A DNA stretch of 64,000 nt from Cellulophaga tyrosinoxydans (GTDB lineage: Bacteria > Bacteroidota > Bacteroidia > Flavobacteriales > Flavobacteriaceae). The position numbers and the translations under genes were made by a program. The notes beneath the pieces were generated by a model. The model made no database searches. It saw only the letters and a list, made by a program, of their open reading frames with translations, and was not told where the DNA came from. This document shows positions 27,490 to 37,793 of the stretch, in pieces. Each line of letters begins with the position of its first letter. The stretch's first letter is position 1. The stretch is from NCBI RefSeq assembly GCF_900176415.1, contig NZ_FWXO01000001.1, positions 232,086 to 296,085 of the forward strand. Reading direction: 5' to 3'.

Positions 27490-28185
27490 TTATTTATAAC
27501 AATCGGCACATGGGTTTCTTCTAAAGGTATAGGTTAATGTAATACCAGAAAAAACATACCAATCGTTGCTAAAAATATTACCAAATTCAACATTTAAAGG
27601 CTCTAAATTAGGATCATCTGGATAACTAAAATCAAGATTATCTGTAAACGTATATCTTGCCCCAACTTCCGCCCCTAATATAAAGAACTGATTTAATCTA
27701 TATTTAAACCCTACTGTCATGGGAATTGCAAATGCACCATCTCGTTGATTATCATAATTAATCACCATGTTAGCATCAATATAATTATAATCGTACCTAA
27801 AATAGGTTATTCCTGTATATAAGTACGGCGTAAATGCCGGGCCTAATCGATGTAAATTATATTCTACAAAATTAAATTCTAAACCCGCCGAAAACTCCAA
27901 AACATTATTATCTACAACATATGCACGTTGCTGCCTTGAGGTCATGTTAGATTTTGTATCATCGGCAGTAAATTCACCATACAAAACACTAGCACGCCAA
28001 GCATAACGTTGACTTATATTCCATTTAAAAATTCCACCTGCACCAAAACCAGAAGGCGCAATGTAATTTGATCTCCCGACATCCCCAATATTATTTACGC
28101 CGCCAGCCATTACACCAACTTCGTATGTTTGTCCTTTCATGCTATAAAATGAAAAGACAATTAGTAACGCAAAAAATGTCCTCAT
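27490..28185 (-). CDS. DUF6089 family outer membrane protein
   Basis: A 231-residue exported protein with a signal peptide (about 1-18) and an eight-stranded-type barrel pattern (EVGVMAGGVNNIGDVG, then alternating aromatic strands). The conserved family feature is the early GxxNYxGD-like region; function is unknown. It always sits beside uppS/bamA in this group, suggesting an envelope role. It ends with Cys-Ala-Asp-Cys-Tyr-Lys, an unusual cysteine pair for a periplasmic protein. Confidence 0.83.
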   Translation of the reverse strand: MRTFFALLIVFSFYSMKGQTYEVGVMAGGVNNIGDVGRSNYIAPSGFGAGGIFKWNISQRYAWRASVLYGEFTADDTKSNMTSRQQRAYVVDNNVLEFSAGLEFNFVEYNLHRLGPAFTPYLYTGITYFRYDYNYIDANMVINYDNQRDGAFAIPMTVGFKYRLNQFFILGAEVGARYTFTDNLDFSYPDDPNLEPLNVEFGNIFSNDWYVFSGITLTYTFRRNPCADCYK

Positions 28186-28300
28186 GTATTGTAAAAGTTT
28201 GCAAATATAACAATTTGAACAGTTTATAAAACTGAATTCTTATATTGATGTTCTCTATTTGATAAACAACTTTTAGTTCTTTTTATTGTTTGCCACACCA

Positions 28301-29182
28301 TCAATTACGCTTATCTTCTCCCCACAATAATTTATTACGCAAAGTTTTTAGAAAACTCTCTGAAGTGTATTCTATCATTTTAATAGTGAAAGACGACTTT
28401 TTAATAATTATTTCGCGACCATTCTCTACCGTAGCAATTCTTGAATCTAAGGATACCAGGTGGTTTTCCTCTCTTCCCGATACTTTTAACCTTATTACAG
28501 TATCATCTGCAATTACTAAAGGTCTTGCATTTAAATTATGAGGTGCAATTGGAGTTAAAATCAATGATTTTGCCGTTGGAGCAATGACAGGGCCTCCACA
28601 GCTTAAAGAATAACCTGTTGAACCCGTTGGCGTGGCTACAATTAAACCGTCTGCCCAATATGACGTTAAATATTCATTATTTAAATACGTCTCTACGGTT
28701 ATCATTGATGTAGTATCCTTTCTACTAACAGTAACTTCGTTTAATGCAAAATTTAAATTTTCAAATTCTGGCAGTTGTGGTGAAGACGACACCTCAACAA
28801 GACTGCGTTCGACTATAGTATAGGCCCCAGAAACAAATTCTTGCACCACCTTACGCACATCTTCTTTTTTGAAAGTAGACAAAAATCCGAGTCTCCCTGT
28901 GTTTACACCAACTACTGGAATGTTTAAATTTTTTACATAAGTTATGGCTCTAAGTATAGTACCATCACCACCAAAACTAATAAACATATCAAAAGAATTA
29001 TCTAAACCTTTAACCATATTGAATATTGGATACGCACCTAGGACACCTGTTTTAAGCAGCATGGTATAAAAATCCTCTTCAAAGAATATCTCAGCGGTTG
29101 ATTTATTTAATTCATCTAACAGCTCCACAACATAATCAAAAGCATTATCAGAGTAGGTTTGACCATAAACAGCGACTTTCAT
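28301..29182 (-). CDS. nadK: NAD kinase
   Basis: Phosphorylates NAD to NADP. The 293-residue protein carries the GGDGT motif (71-75), the LNEVTVSR segment and the glycine-rich SPTGSTGYSLSCGGP-type substrate loop (here ATPTGSTGYSLS). It starts 5 bases after the CBS protein stop, so the two are co-transcribed. Confidence 0.97.
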   Translation of the reverse strand: MKVAVYGQTYSDNAFDYVVELLDELNKSTAEIFFEEDFYTMLLKTGVLGAYPIFNMVKGLDNSFDMFISFGGDGTILRAITYVKNLNIPVVGVNTGRLGFLSTFKKEDVRKVVQEFVSGAYTIVERSLVEVSSSPQLPEFENLNFALNEVTVSRKDTTSMITVETYLNNEYLTSYWADGLIVATPTGSTGYSLSCGGPVIAPTAKSLILTPIAPHNLNARPLVIADDTVIRLKVSGREENHLVSLDSRIATVENGREIIIKKSSFTIKMIEYTSESFLKTLRNKLLWGEDKRN

Positions 29183-29187
29183 AACTT

Positions 29188-29844
29188 TTAAACGTTTAAG
29201 TATTTATCTAAATAGTCTGAACGCTGTTTTAAATCTTCTAAAAATTGGTCATCTGTATGACCAAATATAATACTATAATTATATCGTCTAAAAGTTTGGA
29301 TAACCTCATTTAAATTTGAAGACCCCATTTTAAGTGTAATTTGCACAATATCATTTCTAAGTTCTGATATAAATGCGCCTATTAATTTGGTGTTGTTCCC
29401 TTCTACAATTTGAGCTATCTCACTGAACGAATAATCTTTAATGCCTTTTGCCACAACTAAGATCCCGCCAGGTTCGGTAAAAAAAGGCGTCTCTATAAAT
29501 TCACCAACAATATCATTTAAATTGTAATATCCTAAAACCTGAGAGTTTTCGTCTAAAACTGGAATTATATTTGCTTCGTTACGTGCAAAAGCCTCTAAAA
29601 CATCTAACCAAGATGTTTCTTTGGTTACAAAAAAAGCTTCTAGACTATACCTATGATCATCAAAACTATTTACGGTTTCCAAAACAGCCATATCATTCTC
29701 AGCTGCAACCCCCAAAAAAATATCATTTTCGGTAATGGCAACATGTGAAAATGTGGAGTTTTTAAAAAACTTAACCACATCCTTCACTGAATCTTCCAAT
29801 TTAAAAACTGGTGTAGAGCTTACTATGTGAGATTGTATATTCAT
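29188..29844 (-). CDS. CBS domain protein
   Basis: A 218-residue cytoplasmic protein with two CBS motifs (about 8-60 and 75-125), which usually bind adenosine nucleotides, followed by a C-terminal domain of about 85 residues with an ACT-like pattern (GGILVVAKGIKDYSFSEIAQIV). It is first in the nadK unit and divergent from pdxJ, an arrangement typical of Flavobacteriia. A role sensing adenylates or NAD(P) is possible but unproven. Confidence 0.85.
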   Translation of the reverse strand: MNIQSHIVSSTPVFKLEDSVKDVVKFFKNSTFSHVAITENDIFLGVAAENDMAVLETVNSFDDHRYSLEAFFVTKETSWLDVLEAFARNEANIIPVLDENSQVLGYYNLNDIVGEFIETPFFTEPGGILVVAKGIKDYSFSEIAQIVEGNNTKLIGAFISELRNDIVQITLKMGSSNLNEVIQTFRRYNYSIIFGHTDDQFLEDLKQRSDYLDKYLNV

Positions 29845-29901
29845 TCTTAATAATATTGTGCAAATTACTAATTAAATATGGCAAAAAGCATGCCTTATTC
29901 G

Positions 29902-29909
29902 TATTTTTG
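29902..29909 (+). promoter_or_regulatory. Promoter -7 element of pdxJ
   Basis: TATTTTTG matches TAnnTTTG exactly, 22 bases before the pdxJ start codon. Confidence 0.55.
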
Positions 29910-29931
29910 CTTTTAAAACAGATACAAAGGA

Positions 29932-30660
29932 ATGACAAAATTAAGTGTTAACATCAATAAAATTGCTACGCTTCGTAATGCAAGAGGCGGCAACATGCCT
30001 AACCTTTTAACTGTTGCCAGCGATATTGAGGAATTTGGCGCCCAAGGCATCACAATTCACCCAAGACCAGATGAGCGACATATTAGATATAACGATGCGC
30101 GCGCACTAAAAAGTATCGTAAAAACAGAATATAATATTGAAGGCAACCCTAATAAAAAGTTTATTGATCTTGTTCTAGAAGTAAAACCTACCCAAGTAAC
30201 TTTAGTTCCAGATGCAGTAGATGCTATTACTTCTAATGCCGGGTGGGATACAATAAAAAATTTCGACTTTTTAAAAGATGTAGTATCCACTTTTAAACAA
30301 AATGGCATAAGAACGTCCATATTTGTCGACCCAAGTTCGGAGATTATTGAAAATGCCGCTAAAATTGGCACCGACAGAATAGAACTATATACTGAAAGTT
30401 ATGCGCATAGTTTTGCACATGCCAAATCGGAAATAGAAAAATATAATGCAGTAAAACTATTTACAGAAGCTGCAAAAACCGCTACAAAAGTAGGTCTTGG
30501 CATTAACGCCGGACATGATTTAAGCCTTGATAATATAAAATTCTTTAAAGACAATGTGCCTAATTTACTTGAAGTTTCTATAGGACATGCATTAATCTGC
30601 GAATCGTTATATTTTGGACTAGAAAATGTAATTAACATGTACTTGAATAAATTAAACTAA
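29932..30660 (+). CDS. pdxJ: Pyridoxine 5'-phosphate synthase
   Basis: Closes the ring in the DXP-dependent vitamin B6 pathway. The 242-residue TIM-barrel protein starts KLSVNINKIATLRNARGG and has the HPRPDERHI motif (about 46-54) and the phosphate-binding INAGHDLSLDN loop. It overlaps the following hydrolase gene by one base (TAATG). Confidence 0.97.
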   Translation: MTKLSVNINKIATLRNARGGNMPNLLTVASDIEEFGAQGITIHPRPDERHIRYNDARALKSIVKTEYNIEGNPNKKFIDLVLEVKPTQVTLVPDAVDAITSNAGWDTIKNFDFLKDVVSTFKQNGIRTSIFVDPSSEIIENAAKIGTDRIELYTESYAHSFAHAKSEIEKYNAVKLFTEAAKTATKVGLGINAGHDLSLDNIKFFKDNVPNLLEVSIGHALICESLYFGLENVINMYLNKLN

Positions 30661-31430
30661 TGCAACTCTTACATTCTCAAATTTTTGGAACAGGAAAACC
30701 ATTACTAATTTTACATGGCTTTTTAGGTATGTCTGATAACTGGAAAACCCTTGGCAATCAATATTCCGAAAACGGGTTTGAAGTCCATTTACTAGACCAA
30801 AGAAATCATGGTAAAAGTTTTCAGTCTAATGAGTTTAATTACGACTTACTGATTGAAGATTTAAAGTATTACATGACCCATCACAACATAGAAAAAGCCA
30901 TAATACTAGGTCATTCTATGGGTGGGAAAACCGCCATGCAATTTGCTTGCACCTATCCAGAAAAAGTTGAGAAGTTACTTATTGCAGATATTGCGCCTAA
31001 ATACTATCCGCCGCATCATCAACCTATTATTAATGCACTAAACAAAATAAATGTTTCGGAGTTATCTTCTAGAACAAAAGCAGACGAACAATTAAGCAAG
31101 TACATTAAAGATTTTGGCACAAGGCAATTTTTATTAAAAAATCTTTATTGGAAAGAAAAAGGCAAACTTGATTTTAGATTTAACCTTGATGTTTTAACAG
31201 ATAAAATGGAAGAAGTTGGTGAAAATATAAGCACAACGGCTTCATATGCAGGTCCTACGCTATTTTTACGAGGAGATAAATCAGAATATATTGCCATTGA
31301 TGATTATCCTTTAATTAAGCAACATTTTCCAAACGCAATTATTGAAGTAGTTGAAAAAGCTGGCCACTGGTTACATGCCGAAAATCCAAAGCAATTTTAT
31401 GAGCTTTCTTATAATTTTATGATTTCATAG
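30660..31430 (+). CDS. Alpha/beta hydrolase (YbfF-like esterase)
   Basis: The 256-residue cytoplasmic protein has the oxyanion segment LHGFLGMSDNWK (about 19-30), the nucleophile elbow GHSMGGKTA (serine near residue 84) and the catalytic histidine in AGHWLHAENP. It resembles the acyl-CoA/esterase YbfF. The physiological substrate is unknown; coupling to pdxJ may be only operonic. Confidence 0.9.
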   Translation: MQLLHSQIFGTGKPLLILHGFLGMSDNWKTLGNQYSENGFEVHLLDQRNHGKSFQSNEFNYDLLIEDLKYYMTHHNIEKAIILGHSMGGKTAMQFACTYPEKVEKLLIADIAPKYYPPHHQPIINALNKINVSELSSRTKADEQLSKYIKDFGTRQFLLKNLYWKEKGKLDFRFNLDVLTDKMEEVGENISTTASYAGPTLFLRGDKSEYIAIDDYPLIKQHFPNAIIEVVEKAGHWLHAENPKQFYELSYNFMIS

Positions 31431-31579
31431 TCTATAAAAATTACTCAATCTTTATATTCAATCAGCCTTAAATAATATAGACTTTAGCATTTATTCTAAA
31501 TGCTAATAAAAAATTGAAATTTATTACTAACTTTAAAGTGTAACTAACCGTACTATTCATTCCCTAAAATATTTGTATT

Positions 31580-31930
31580 ATGAATTTTATCTTAAGAATT
31601 TTACTAAGTGCTATTGCTGTTATAGTGCTATCAAAAATATTGCCTCACGTATCAGTAGACACCTACTATACCGCCGTTATTGTTGCAATTGTTCTGAGCT
31701 TATTAAATTTAATTGTAAAACCAATTTTAGTAATTCTTACACTCCCAGTAACTATTTTAACCTTAGGTTTATTCTTACTAATCATTAATGCAATCATTAT
31801 ATTAATTGCCGACAAATTAATCGACGGATTTAGTGTAGATGGAATATGGTGGGCGCTATTATTTAGTTTATGTTTATCTTTTCTTCAATCTATATTCTTC
31901 TCTTTATTGAAAGACAATAAAAAAGACTAA
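31580..31930 (+). CDS. PF04020 family small membrane protein (phage holin family by name)
   Basis: A 116-residue inner-membrane protein with four hydrophobic helices and the family motif VIVAIVLSLLNLIVKPIL, then TLPVTILTLGLF. Databases label the family phage holin-like, but no phage genes are nearby, so it is a chromosomal membrane protein of unknown function. It lies between the pdxJ unit and tig with its own intergenic spaces. Confidence 0.85.
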   Translation: MNFILRILLSAIAVIVLSKILPHVSVDTYYTAVIVAIVLSLLNLIVKPILVILTLPVTILTLGLFLLIINAIIILIADKLIDGFSVDGIWWALLFSLCLSFLQSIFFSLLKDNKKD

Positions 31931-31961
31931 GTTATTATTTGAAATTCAGCAGTTTAAAAAC

Positions 31962-31992
31962 TTGTAGCAATTCACAAAATGTAGTACTTTTG
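31962..31992 (+). promoter_or_regulatory. Promoter of tig
   Basis: TTG (31962-31964), 20 bases, then TACTTTTG (31985-31992): a full match to the Bacteroidota -33/-7 consensus, 35 bases before the tig ATG. Confidence 0.75.
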
Positions 31993-32027
31993 CATCCCAT
32001 TTTATTGATGTAAAATTAGATATAGAG

Positions 32028-33350
32028 ATGAATATCACTAAAGAACAGATTGACGAATTAAATGCTGTTGTAAAGGTTGCCGTTACAAAAGACGATTATC
32101 AAGACAAAGTTGAAACTATTTTAAAAGATTACAGGAAACAAGCCAATATTCCTGGATTTAGAAAAGGACAAGTTCCAATGGGATTGATTAAAAAGCAATA
32201 TGGAAAAGCCGTATTGGTTGATGAAGTAAACAAATTACTACAAGACAATCTAAACAAATACCTTACCGAGGAGAAATTAGATGTTTTAGGCAATCCTCTA
32301 CCTAAGCAACGTGATAATTTTAATTGGGATTCAGAAAATTTTGATTTTGAATTCGAATTAGGCCTTGCACCAAGCTTTGAGGTAGAATTAAAGTCTAAAA
32401 AAGCAATTACACATTACAAAATAGTTGCTGATGATAAAATGATTAATGAGCAAGTAGAACGTATTCAAAAACAATACGGAAAACTTGTAAACAAATCTGA
32501 AATTAGCAAAAAAGATGAAGTTGTTGGTGTTTTCAAAAATGAAGCTGAAGAAATAGAAAACAAAGCAACTATTGAAATTAGCGCATTAAAAGGCAAAAAA
32601 GCAATTGACGCACTTACGGGTAAAAAGGTAGGCGAGACTGTTACTTTAAACACTAAAGACTTATTTAAAGAAACTCAAGAGCTAGCCTCTACATTAGGGA
32701 TTTCTGCCGAGAAAGCAGAAGATTTAAAAGCAGATGTAACTTTTACAATTGAAGAAATTAACGAAAGAGAACCTGCCAAATTAGATCAAGAGTTATTCGA
32801 TAAACTTTTTGGTAAAGATGTTATAAAATCAACCGAAGAATTAAAAGCAAAAATAAAGGAAGATTCTGAGCAACAATTTGCACAACAATCTGATCAAAAG
32901 CTTTTAAATGATGTTACTGAAAATTTTATTGAAAACACAAAATTTGATTTACCAACAGGATTCTTAAAAAAATGGATCCAATTAACTGGTGAGAAAGTAC
33001 TTTCTGATGAAGAAGCGGCTGCAGAATACGAAAAATCTGAAAAAGGTTTACGCTACCAATTAATTGAAGGTAAGATCATACAAGAAAACAAATTACAGGT
33101 ACAATTCGACGAATTAAAAGAATTCTCTAAAGGATTTATTAAATCGCAAATGGCTCAATTTGGTCAATTAAATCCAGCAGAAGAAGAACTAGATAACATT
33201 GCAGCAAGGGTTTTATCTAATCAAGATGAAGTTAAGCGTTTATCAGAACAATTAATGAGTCAAAAACTATTAAACCTTTATAAGGAAAAAGCTAATTTAA
33301 AATCTAAAGAAGTTACCTACGAAAACTTTGTCAAGGAAGTTTATGGGTAG
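32028..33350 (+). CDS. tig: Trigger factor
   Basis: Ribosome-associated chaperone and peptidyl-prolyl isomerase. The 440-residue protein has the ribosome-binding signature GFRKGQVP (about 44-51), a central FKBP-like domain that is strongly diverged from the proteobacterial one (about 150-240), and a helical C-terminal chaperone domain. A strong promoter precedes it and a strong terminator separates it from clpP. Confidence 0.95.
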   Translation: MNITKEQIDELNAVVKVAVTKDDYQDKVETILKDYRKQANIPGFRKGQVPMGLIKKQYGKAVLVDEVNKLLQDNLNKYLTEEKLDVLGNPLPKQRDNFNWDSENFDFEFELGLAPSFEVELKSKKAITHYKIVADDKMINEQVERIQKQYGKLVNKSEISKKDEVVGVFKNEAEEIENKATIEISALKGKKAIDALTGKKVGETVTLNTKDLFKETQELASTLGISAEKAEDLKADVTFTIEEINEREPAKLDQELFDKLFGKDVIKSTEELKAKIKEDSEQQFAQQSDQKLLNDVTENFIENTKFDLPTGFLKKWIQLTGEKVLSDEEAAAEYEKSEKGLRYQLIEGKIIQENKLQVQFDELKEFSKGFIKSQMAQFGQLNPAEEELDNIAARVLSNQDEVKRLSEQLMSQKLLNLYKEKANLKSKEVTYENFVKEVYG

Positions 33351-33379
33351 TTTTGCAAAGATAAAATAAGTATCTTTAC

Positions 33380-33413
33380 GGTGTTGAAAGCAAGCTTTCA
33401 ACACCTTTTTTTT
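33380..33413 (+). terminator. Rho-independent terminator of tig
   Basis: GGTGTTGAAAG and CTTTCAACACC form an 11-bp stem followed by eight Ts. Confidence 0.92.
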
Positions 33414-33437
33414 ATTTAAAATCATATCAAAAAATCT

Positions 33438-34118
33438 ATGGATTACGGAAAAGAATTCAAGAATTACGCTATAAAAGATCAAGGTATCAGCAGCACTTAT
33501 TACGACAAAATTCTAGGAAGCATGTACCCAACTAACATGACGCCTAACATTATTGAAGAGCGACAAATGAACATAGCCGTGTTCGATGTCTTCTCCAGAT
33601 TAATGATGGATAGAATTATCTTTTTAGGTACTGGAATTAATGATCAGGTAGCTAACATTGTACAAGCACAATTATTGTTTTTACAAAGTACAGACAACAC
33701 TAAAGACGTACAATTATACATTAACTCTCCTGGAGGGAGTGTTTATGCAGGATTAGGCATTTATGATACTATGCAGTATATAAATCCAGATGTTGCAACC
33801 ATTTGCACCGGTATGGCTGCATCTATGGGTGCGGTATTATTGTGTGCTGGAGAAAAAGGTAAGCGTAGTGGACTTAGCCATTCTCGTGTAATGATACACC
33901 AACCTATGGGAGGCGCTCAAGGACAAGCGAGTGATATAGAAATTACTGCTAGAGAAATACTAAAGCTTAAAGACGAATTATACGAAATAATTGCTTTGCA
34001 CTCAGGGCAAACTATCGACAAGGTAAATGAAGATAGTGATAGAGATTACTGGATGAAAGCAGACGAAGCGTTAAAATACGGAATGATTGATGAGATTTTA
34101 GTAAGAGATAAAAAATAA
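33438..34118 (+). CDS. clpP: ATP-dependent Clp protease, proteolytic subunit
   Basis: Forms the tetradecameric proteolytic chamber driven by ClpX. The 226-residue protein has catalytic Ser129 (GMAASMGA), His154 (MIHQPMGG) and an aspartate in DSDRDYWM. The N-terminus is about 30 residues longer than the mature E. coli subunit and may be processed. It precedes clpX, the usual order. Confidence 0.97.
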   Translation: MDYGKEFKNYAIKDQGISSTYYDKILGSMYPTNMTPNIIEERQMNIAVFDVFSRLMMDRIIFLGTGINDQVANIVQAQLLFLQSTDNTKDVQLYINSPGGSVYAGLGIYDTMQYINPDVATICTGMAASMGAVLLCAGEKGKRSGLSHSRVMIHQPMGGAQGQASDIEITAREILKLKDELYEIIALHSGQTIDKVNEDSDRDYWMKADEALKYGMIDEILVRDKK

Positions 34119-34216
34119 TCTCGACTAAACAAACAATTATTAAAAGTAGAAAGTTATAAAGAGTAAACTAAAACGATAGTTTTTTTCGTTTTAAGTTTAC
34201 TAATGTGATAAAGATT

Positions 34217-35452
34217 ATGGCAAAGGAAAGTTTAGAATGCTCATTTTGTGGAAGGAAAAAGCCTGAAACTAATCTCCTTATAGCGGGATTAGATGCACAT
34301 ATTTGTGATCGTTGTATTGAGCAGGCACATGGCATTGTTGCGGAAGAATCAAAGCAGTCTAAAAACGATGATTTATCATCTGAGTTAACATTAAAAAAGC
34401 CGCTTGAAATAAAAGAATTTTTAGACACTTTTATTATTGGGCAAGAGCGCACTAAAAAAGTAATGTCTGTTGCGGTTTACAATCACTATAAGCGATTATT
34501 GCAGCCTTCTTCAAAAGAAGACGATGTAGAAATACAGAAAAGCAATATCATTATGGTTGGCCAAACCGGTACTGGTAAAACATTAATGGCTAAAACTATT
34601 GCCAGAATGTTAAATGTGCCATTGGCTATAGTTGATGCTACAGTTTTGACCGAAGCAGGTTATGTTGGTGAAGATGTAGAAAGTATTTTAACAAGACTAT
34701 TACAGGCAGCAGATTATAATCTTGAAAAAGCAGAACGAGGAATTGTTTTTATTGATGAGATAGATAAAATTGCTCGCAAAAGCGATAACCCTTCAATAAC
34801 AAGAGACGTTTCTGGAGAAGGTGTGCAACAAGGTTTGCTTAAATTACTTGAAGGTACCGTTGTAAATGTTCCGCCAAAAGGTGGACGTAAGCATCCAGAT
34901 CAAAAGTTTATTGAAGTAAATACAGAAAATATTCTTTTTATTGCCGGAGGTGCCTTTGACGGAATTGAACGCGCTATAAACAAGCGTCTAAACATGCAAT
35001 CAATTGGTTACAGTAGTTCTAAGGCCGAAGACAGACCGGATGAAACAAATATTTTACAATACATTATCCCTAAAGATTTAAAAGAGTTTGGACTAATTCC
35101 AGAAATAATTGGAAGACTACCAGTACTAACTCATATGAATCCTCTAGATAAGAAAACACTTAGAGCCATATTAACTGAGCCTAAGAATGCTATTATTAAA
35201 CAGTATGAAAAACTGTTTAAAATGGATGATGTTACTTTAACCATAACTGAAGACGCTTTAGATTATATAGTAGACAAAGCAATTGAGTACAAGTTAGGCG
35301 CAAGAGGTTTACGTTCATTATGCGAAGCAATATTCACCGATGCTATGTTTGCATTACCTAGTTCTGATGAGAAAGAATTAAAAGTAAGCAAGTCTTACGC
35401 GGAGAAAAAATTGTCTTTTGATACAATAAAAAAATTAAAAGCAGTTTCATAA
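34217..35452 (+). CDS. clpX: ATP-dependent Clp protease ATP-binding subunit ClpX
   Basis: Hexameric AAA+ unfoldase that feeds substrates to ClpP. The 411-residue protein has the four-cysteine zinc domain (Cys8, Cys11, Cys30, Cys33), Walker A GQTGTGKT (about 116-123), Walker B FIDEID and the C-terminal sensor-2 region GARGLRS. A GTG at 34205 would add four residues, but the ATG at 34217 gives the family N-terminus. Confidence 0.97.
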   Translation: MAKESLECSFCGRKKPETNLLIAGLDAHICDRCIEQAHGIVAEESKQSKNDDLSSELTLKKPLEIKEFLDTFIIGQERTKKVMSVAVYNHYKRLLQPSSKEDDVEIQKSNIIMVGQTGTGKTLMAKTIARMLNVPLAIVDATVLTEAGYVGEDVESILTRLLQAADYNLEKAERGIVFIDEIDKIARKSDNPSITRDVSGEGVQQGLLKLLEGTVVNVPPKGGRKHPDQKFIEVNTENILFIAGGAFDGIERAINKRLNMQSIGYSSSKAEDRPDETNILQYIIPKDLKEFGLIPEIIGRLPVLTHMNPLDKKTLRAILTEPKNAIIKQYEKLFKMDDVTLTITEDALDYIVDKAIEYKLGARGLRSLCEAIFTDAMFALPSSDEKELKVSKSYAEKKLSFDTIKKLKAVS

Positions 35453-35471
35453 ACTGACATTACATTAAACT

Positions 35472-35509
35472 AAAAAATCCTGCAGACGTATTGTCTTGCA
35501 GGATTTTTT
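35472..35509. terminator. Bidirectional terminator of clpX
   Basis: AAAAAATCCTGCA and its exact complement TGCAGGATTTTTT form a 13-bp stem with a 12-nt loop, between converging genes. Confidence 0.88.
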
Positions 35510-35530
35510 ATATCTAGTTTTTTCTAAATA

Positions 35531-36076
35531 CTACTCTTGATATTCTTTTTTGGTTACTTCAGCTAATAAATCTTGACAAACTTCCTTTATTATTTTTTCA
35601 TCGGAATACAATTCATGCCCAAATCCATTTGCCAAGGTCATAGGCAAGCCTATTTTCTCTTCCCATTCCTTACTTGGCCTAAATTCATCATTAGAACCAA
35701 ACAATAGTTTAATTGAACAATTAGGCTTACTGTTTTCCAAACGAATTCTAGTAGGCGAAATTGCGTAAAGCGATTTTATCGGCAAACCCATTAAGGCTGC
35801 TTTATACGCAACTGTTCCACCAGTACTAAATGCTAAATAATGACTAGGCTTACTTTCTCTTTTTAAAAGATGTGCAGCGGCAGTATCAATACCACCATTT
35901 ACAAACTCTTTATGTAAATTTTCTTCTGTTTCTATTGTAAGATTAATGTTTGCAAGCTCTTGACAATCATAAAAAACAATGTCGTAATGTTGCTGTAAAT
36001 ACCCTAAGTAAGAAGTAATCCAAAGTCCTTTTTTGGTTCCCCACATATCAGAAATTACTACTAATCTTTCGGCCAT
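35531..36076 (-). CDS. Small alpha/beta hydrolase-like protein
   Basis: A 181-residue cytoplasmic protein with a minimal alpha/beta hydrolase layout: a nucleophile elbow AFSTGGT (alanine replaces the usual first glycine), a possible acid in FGSNDEFRP and histidine in GFGHELYSD. It is shorter than most of the superfamily because the lid domain is missing. Substrate unknown. Confidence 0.7.
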   Translation of the reverse strand: MAERLVVISDMWGTKKGLWITSYLGYLQQHYDIVFYDCQELANINLTIETEENLHKEFVNGGIDTAAAHLLKRESKPSHYLAFSTGGTVAYKAALMGLPIKSLYAISPTRIRLENSKPNCSIKLLFGSNDEFRPSKEWEEKIGLPMTLANGFGHELYSDEKIIKEVCQDLLAEVTKKEYQE

Positions 36077-36158
36077 AATAAAATAAATTTTTGTCTGGTT
36101 AGGTTAAATTATATCTAAATGTTATTCTTTAACGGCTAAAAACCTATTTTATTGGTCT

Positions 36159-37673
36159 TTATTTGTTCATTCGAAGTAATTCATCGATGTAGTCCCTCTT
36201 ATTAGACAATCTCGGTATTTTATGCTGCCCTCCCAATTTATCTTTAGATTTTAACCAATCGTAAAACAAATTTTCTCTAGCTATATGAACCTTTGGCATC
36301 TTTAGTGTAATGTTATTATAGCGCTTTGCTTCATAATCAGAATTCAAAGATTTTAATGCGTTATCCAAAAATTCAGTAAAATAATCAATCTCCTCAGGTG
36401 GTTTTCTAAATTCTATAATCCATTCATGCCCCCCTTTTTCTTTGCCAGACATAAAAATAGGAGCTGCCGTATAATCCTTTATTTCCGATGATGTTTTTAA
36501 ACAGATACTTCGCAATGCTTCTTCAGCATTTTCAATGATTAATTCCTCTCCAAAAACATTAATATGATGTTTGGTTCTACCCGTTACTTTTATGCGATAT
36601 GGACTGATAGATGTAAAACGAACCGTATCTCCAATTTTATAACGCCATAAGCCCGCATTAGTAGTTATAATTATTGCGTAATTTTTATTTTTCTCAACAC
36701 CCCATAATGGAACAACCTTTTGTTCTTCTGTATTGTATGTATCCATAGGAATAAATTCGTAAAAAATGCCGTAATCCAACATCAGCAAAAGTTCATCAGA
36801 ATTGTTTCTATCTTGAATAGCAAAAAATCCTTCCGATGCATTGTAAATTTCGTAGTAATTAAAATTTTTACGTGGCAGTAGATTTTTATACTGCGCTTTG
36901 TAGGGATTAAAATTTACACCTCCATGAAAATAAACTTCAAGATTCTCCCATACTTGAAATAAATGGTCCTTACCGGTTTCTTCAATTACATTATTTAATA
37001 AAACAAGCATCCATGATGGCACCCCTGCAAGACTGGTTACATTCTCTTGCGTACTTTCTTTAATAATAGCTTTTAGTTTAGATTCCCACTCACTCATTAA
37101 TGAAACCTTATTGCTAGGTGTACTACTTAACTCTGCCCAAAATGGCATATTATCAATCAAAATAGCTGATAAGTCTCCAAAAAAGGTTCCATTATCTTCA
37201 TACAACTCTTTACTACCTCCTAGACGTAAACTTTTACCTGTAAACAATTGAGAATTCTCATTATTATTTAAATACAAGCAGAGCAAATCTTTACCTGATT
37301 TATAGTGGCAATCTTCTAAAGCCTCTGTACTAACCGGAATAAATTTGCTTTTCGCATTCGTAGTACCACTACTTTTGGCGAACCATTTTATACTGGTAGG
37401 CCAAAAAATATTTTGTTCGCCGCGTCTGGTGCGTTCAATATCTGGTTCTATCTCCTCATATGAAGTTATTGGAACTCTATTAGCAAAGGTTTCATAACTT
37501 AATATAGATTCAAATTCATAATTTCTTCCTATCTCAGTATCTTTTGCAATTGCCAATAATTGCATTAAAACTTCTTCTTGCACCTCCTCAGGGTACTTCA
37601 AAAAAAGTTCTATCTGGTGATAGCGCTTTTTCAGCAACCAAGAAGCTATAGAATTAAATAGTGGTATAGGCAT
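36159..37673 (-). CDS. GH3 family acyl-adenylating enzyme-like protein
   Basis: The 504-residue protein belongs to the GH3 family, whose plant members conjugate amino acids to auxin or jasmonate through acyl-adenylates. Visible landmarks are the phosphate loop SSGTTNAKSKFIP (about 105-117), YNASEGFFA and YKIGDTVRFT. The bacterial role is unknown; members are widespread in Bacteroidota and may act on lipid or secondary-metabolite acids. Confidence 0.88.
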   Translation of the reverse strand: MPIPLFNSIASWLLKKRYHQIELFLKYPEEVQEEVLMQLLAIAKDTEIGRNYEFESILSYETFANRVPITSYEEIEPDIERTRRGEQNIFWPTSIKWFAKSSGTTNAKSKFIPVSTEALEDCHYKSGKDLLCLYLNNNENSQLFTGKSLRLGGSKELYEDNGTFFGDLSAILIDNMPFWAELSSTPSNKVSLMSEWESKLKAIIKESTQENVTSLAGVPSWMLVLLNNVIEETGKDHLFQVWENLEVYFHGGVNFNPYKAQYKNLLPRKNFNYYEIYNASEGFFAIQDRNNSDELLLMLDYGIFYEFIPMDTYNTEEQKVVPLWGVEKNKNYAIIITTNAGLWRYKIGDTVRFTSISPYRIKVTGRTKHHINVFGEELIIENAEEALRSICLKTSSEIKDYTAAPIFMSGKEKGGHEWIIEFRKPPEEIDYFTEFLDNALKSLNSDYEAKRYNNITLKMPKVHIARENLFYDWLKSKDKLGGQHKIPRLSNKRDYIDELLRMNK

Positions 37674-37793
37674 TTTTAGGTATCTTTAGGCTTGGTGAAT
37701 TTCTTTTAATTGTTTTTTATTAATTAGCAGAACAATTTAAGAAATCGTTTTTAACTTTAAAGTGTTCAAATCATAATTTACAGAGAATTTTTT

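Noticed and set aside
31580-31930. Phage holin, as a sign of a prophage
   Set aside because: The family name is misleading: no other phage genes are nearby and flanking genes are core housekeeping.
33356-33363. TATCTTTG on the minus strand after tig, as an antisense promoter
   Set aside because: The -7 match is exact, but no -33 element is at a suitable distance and there is no downstream minus-strand gene; probably chance.
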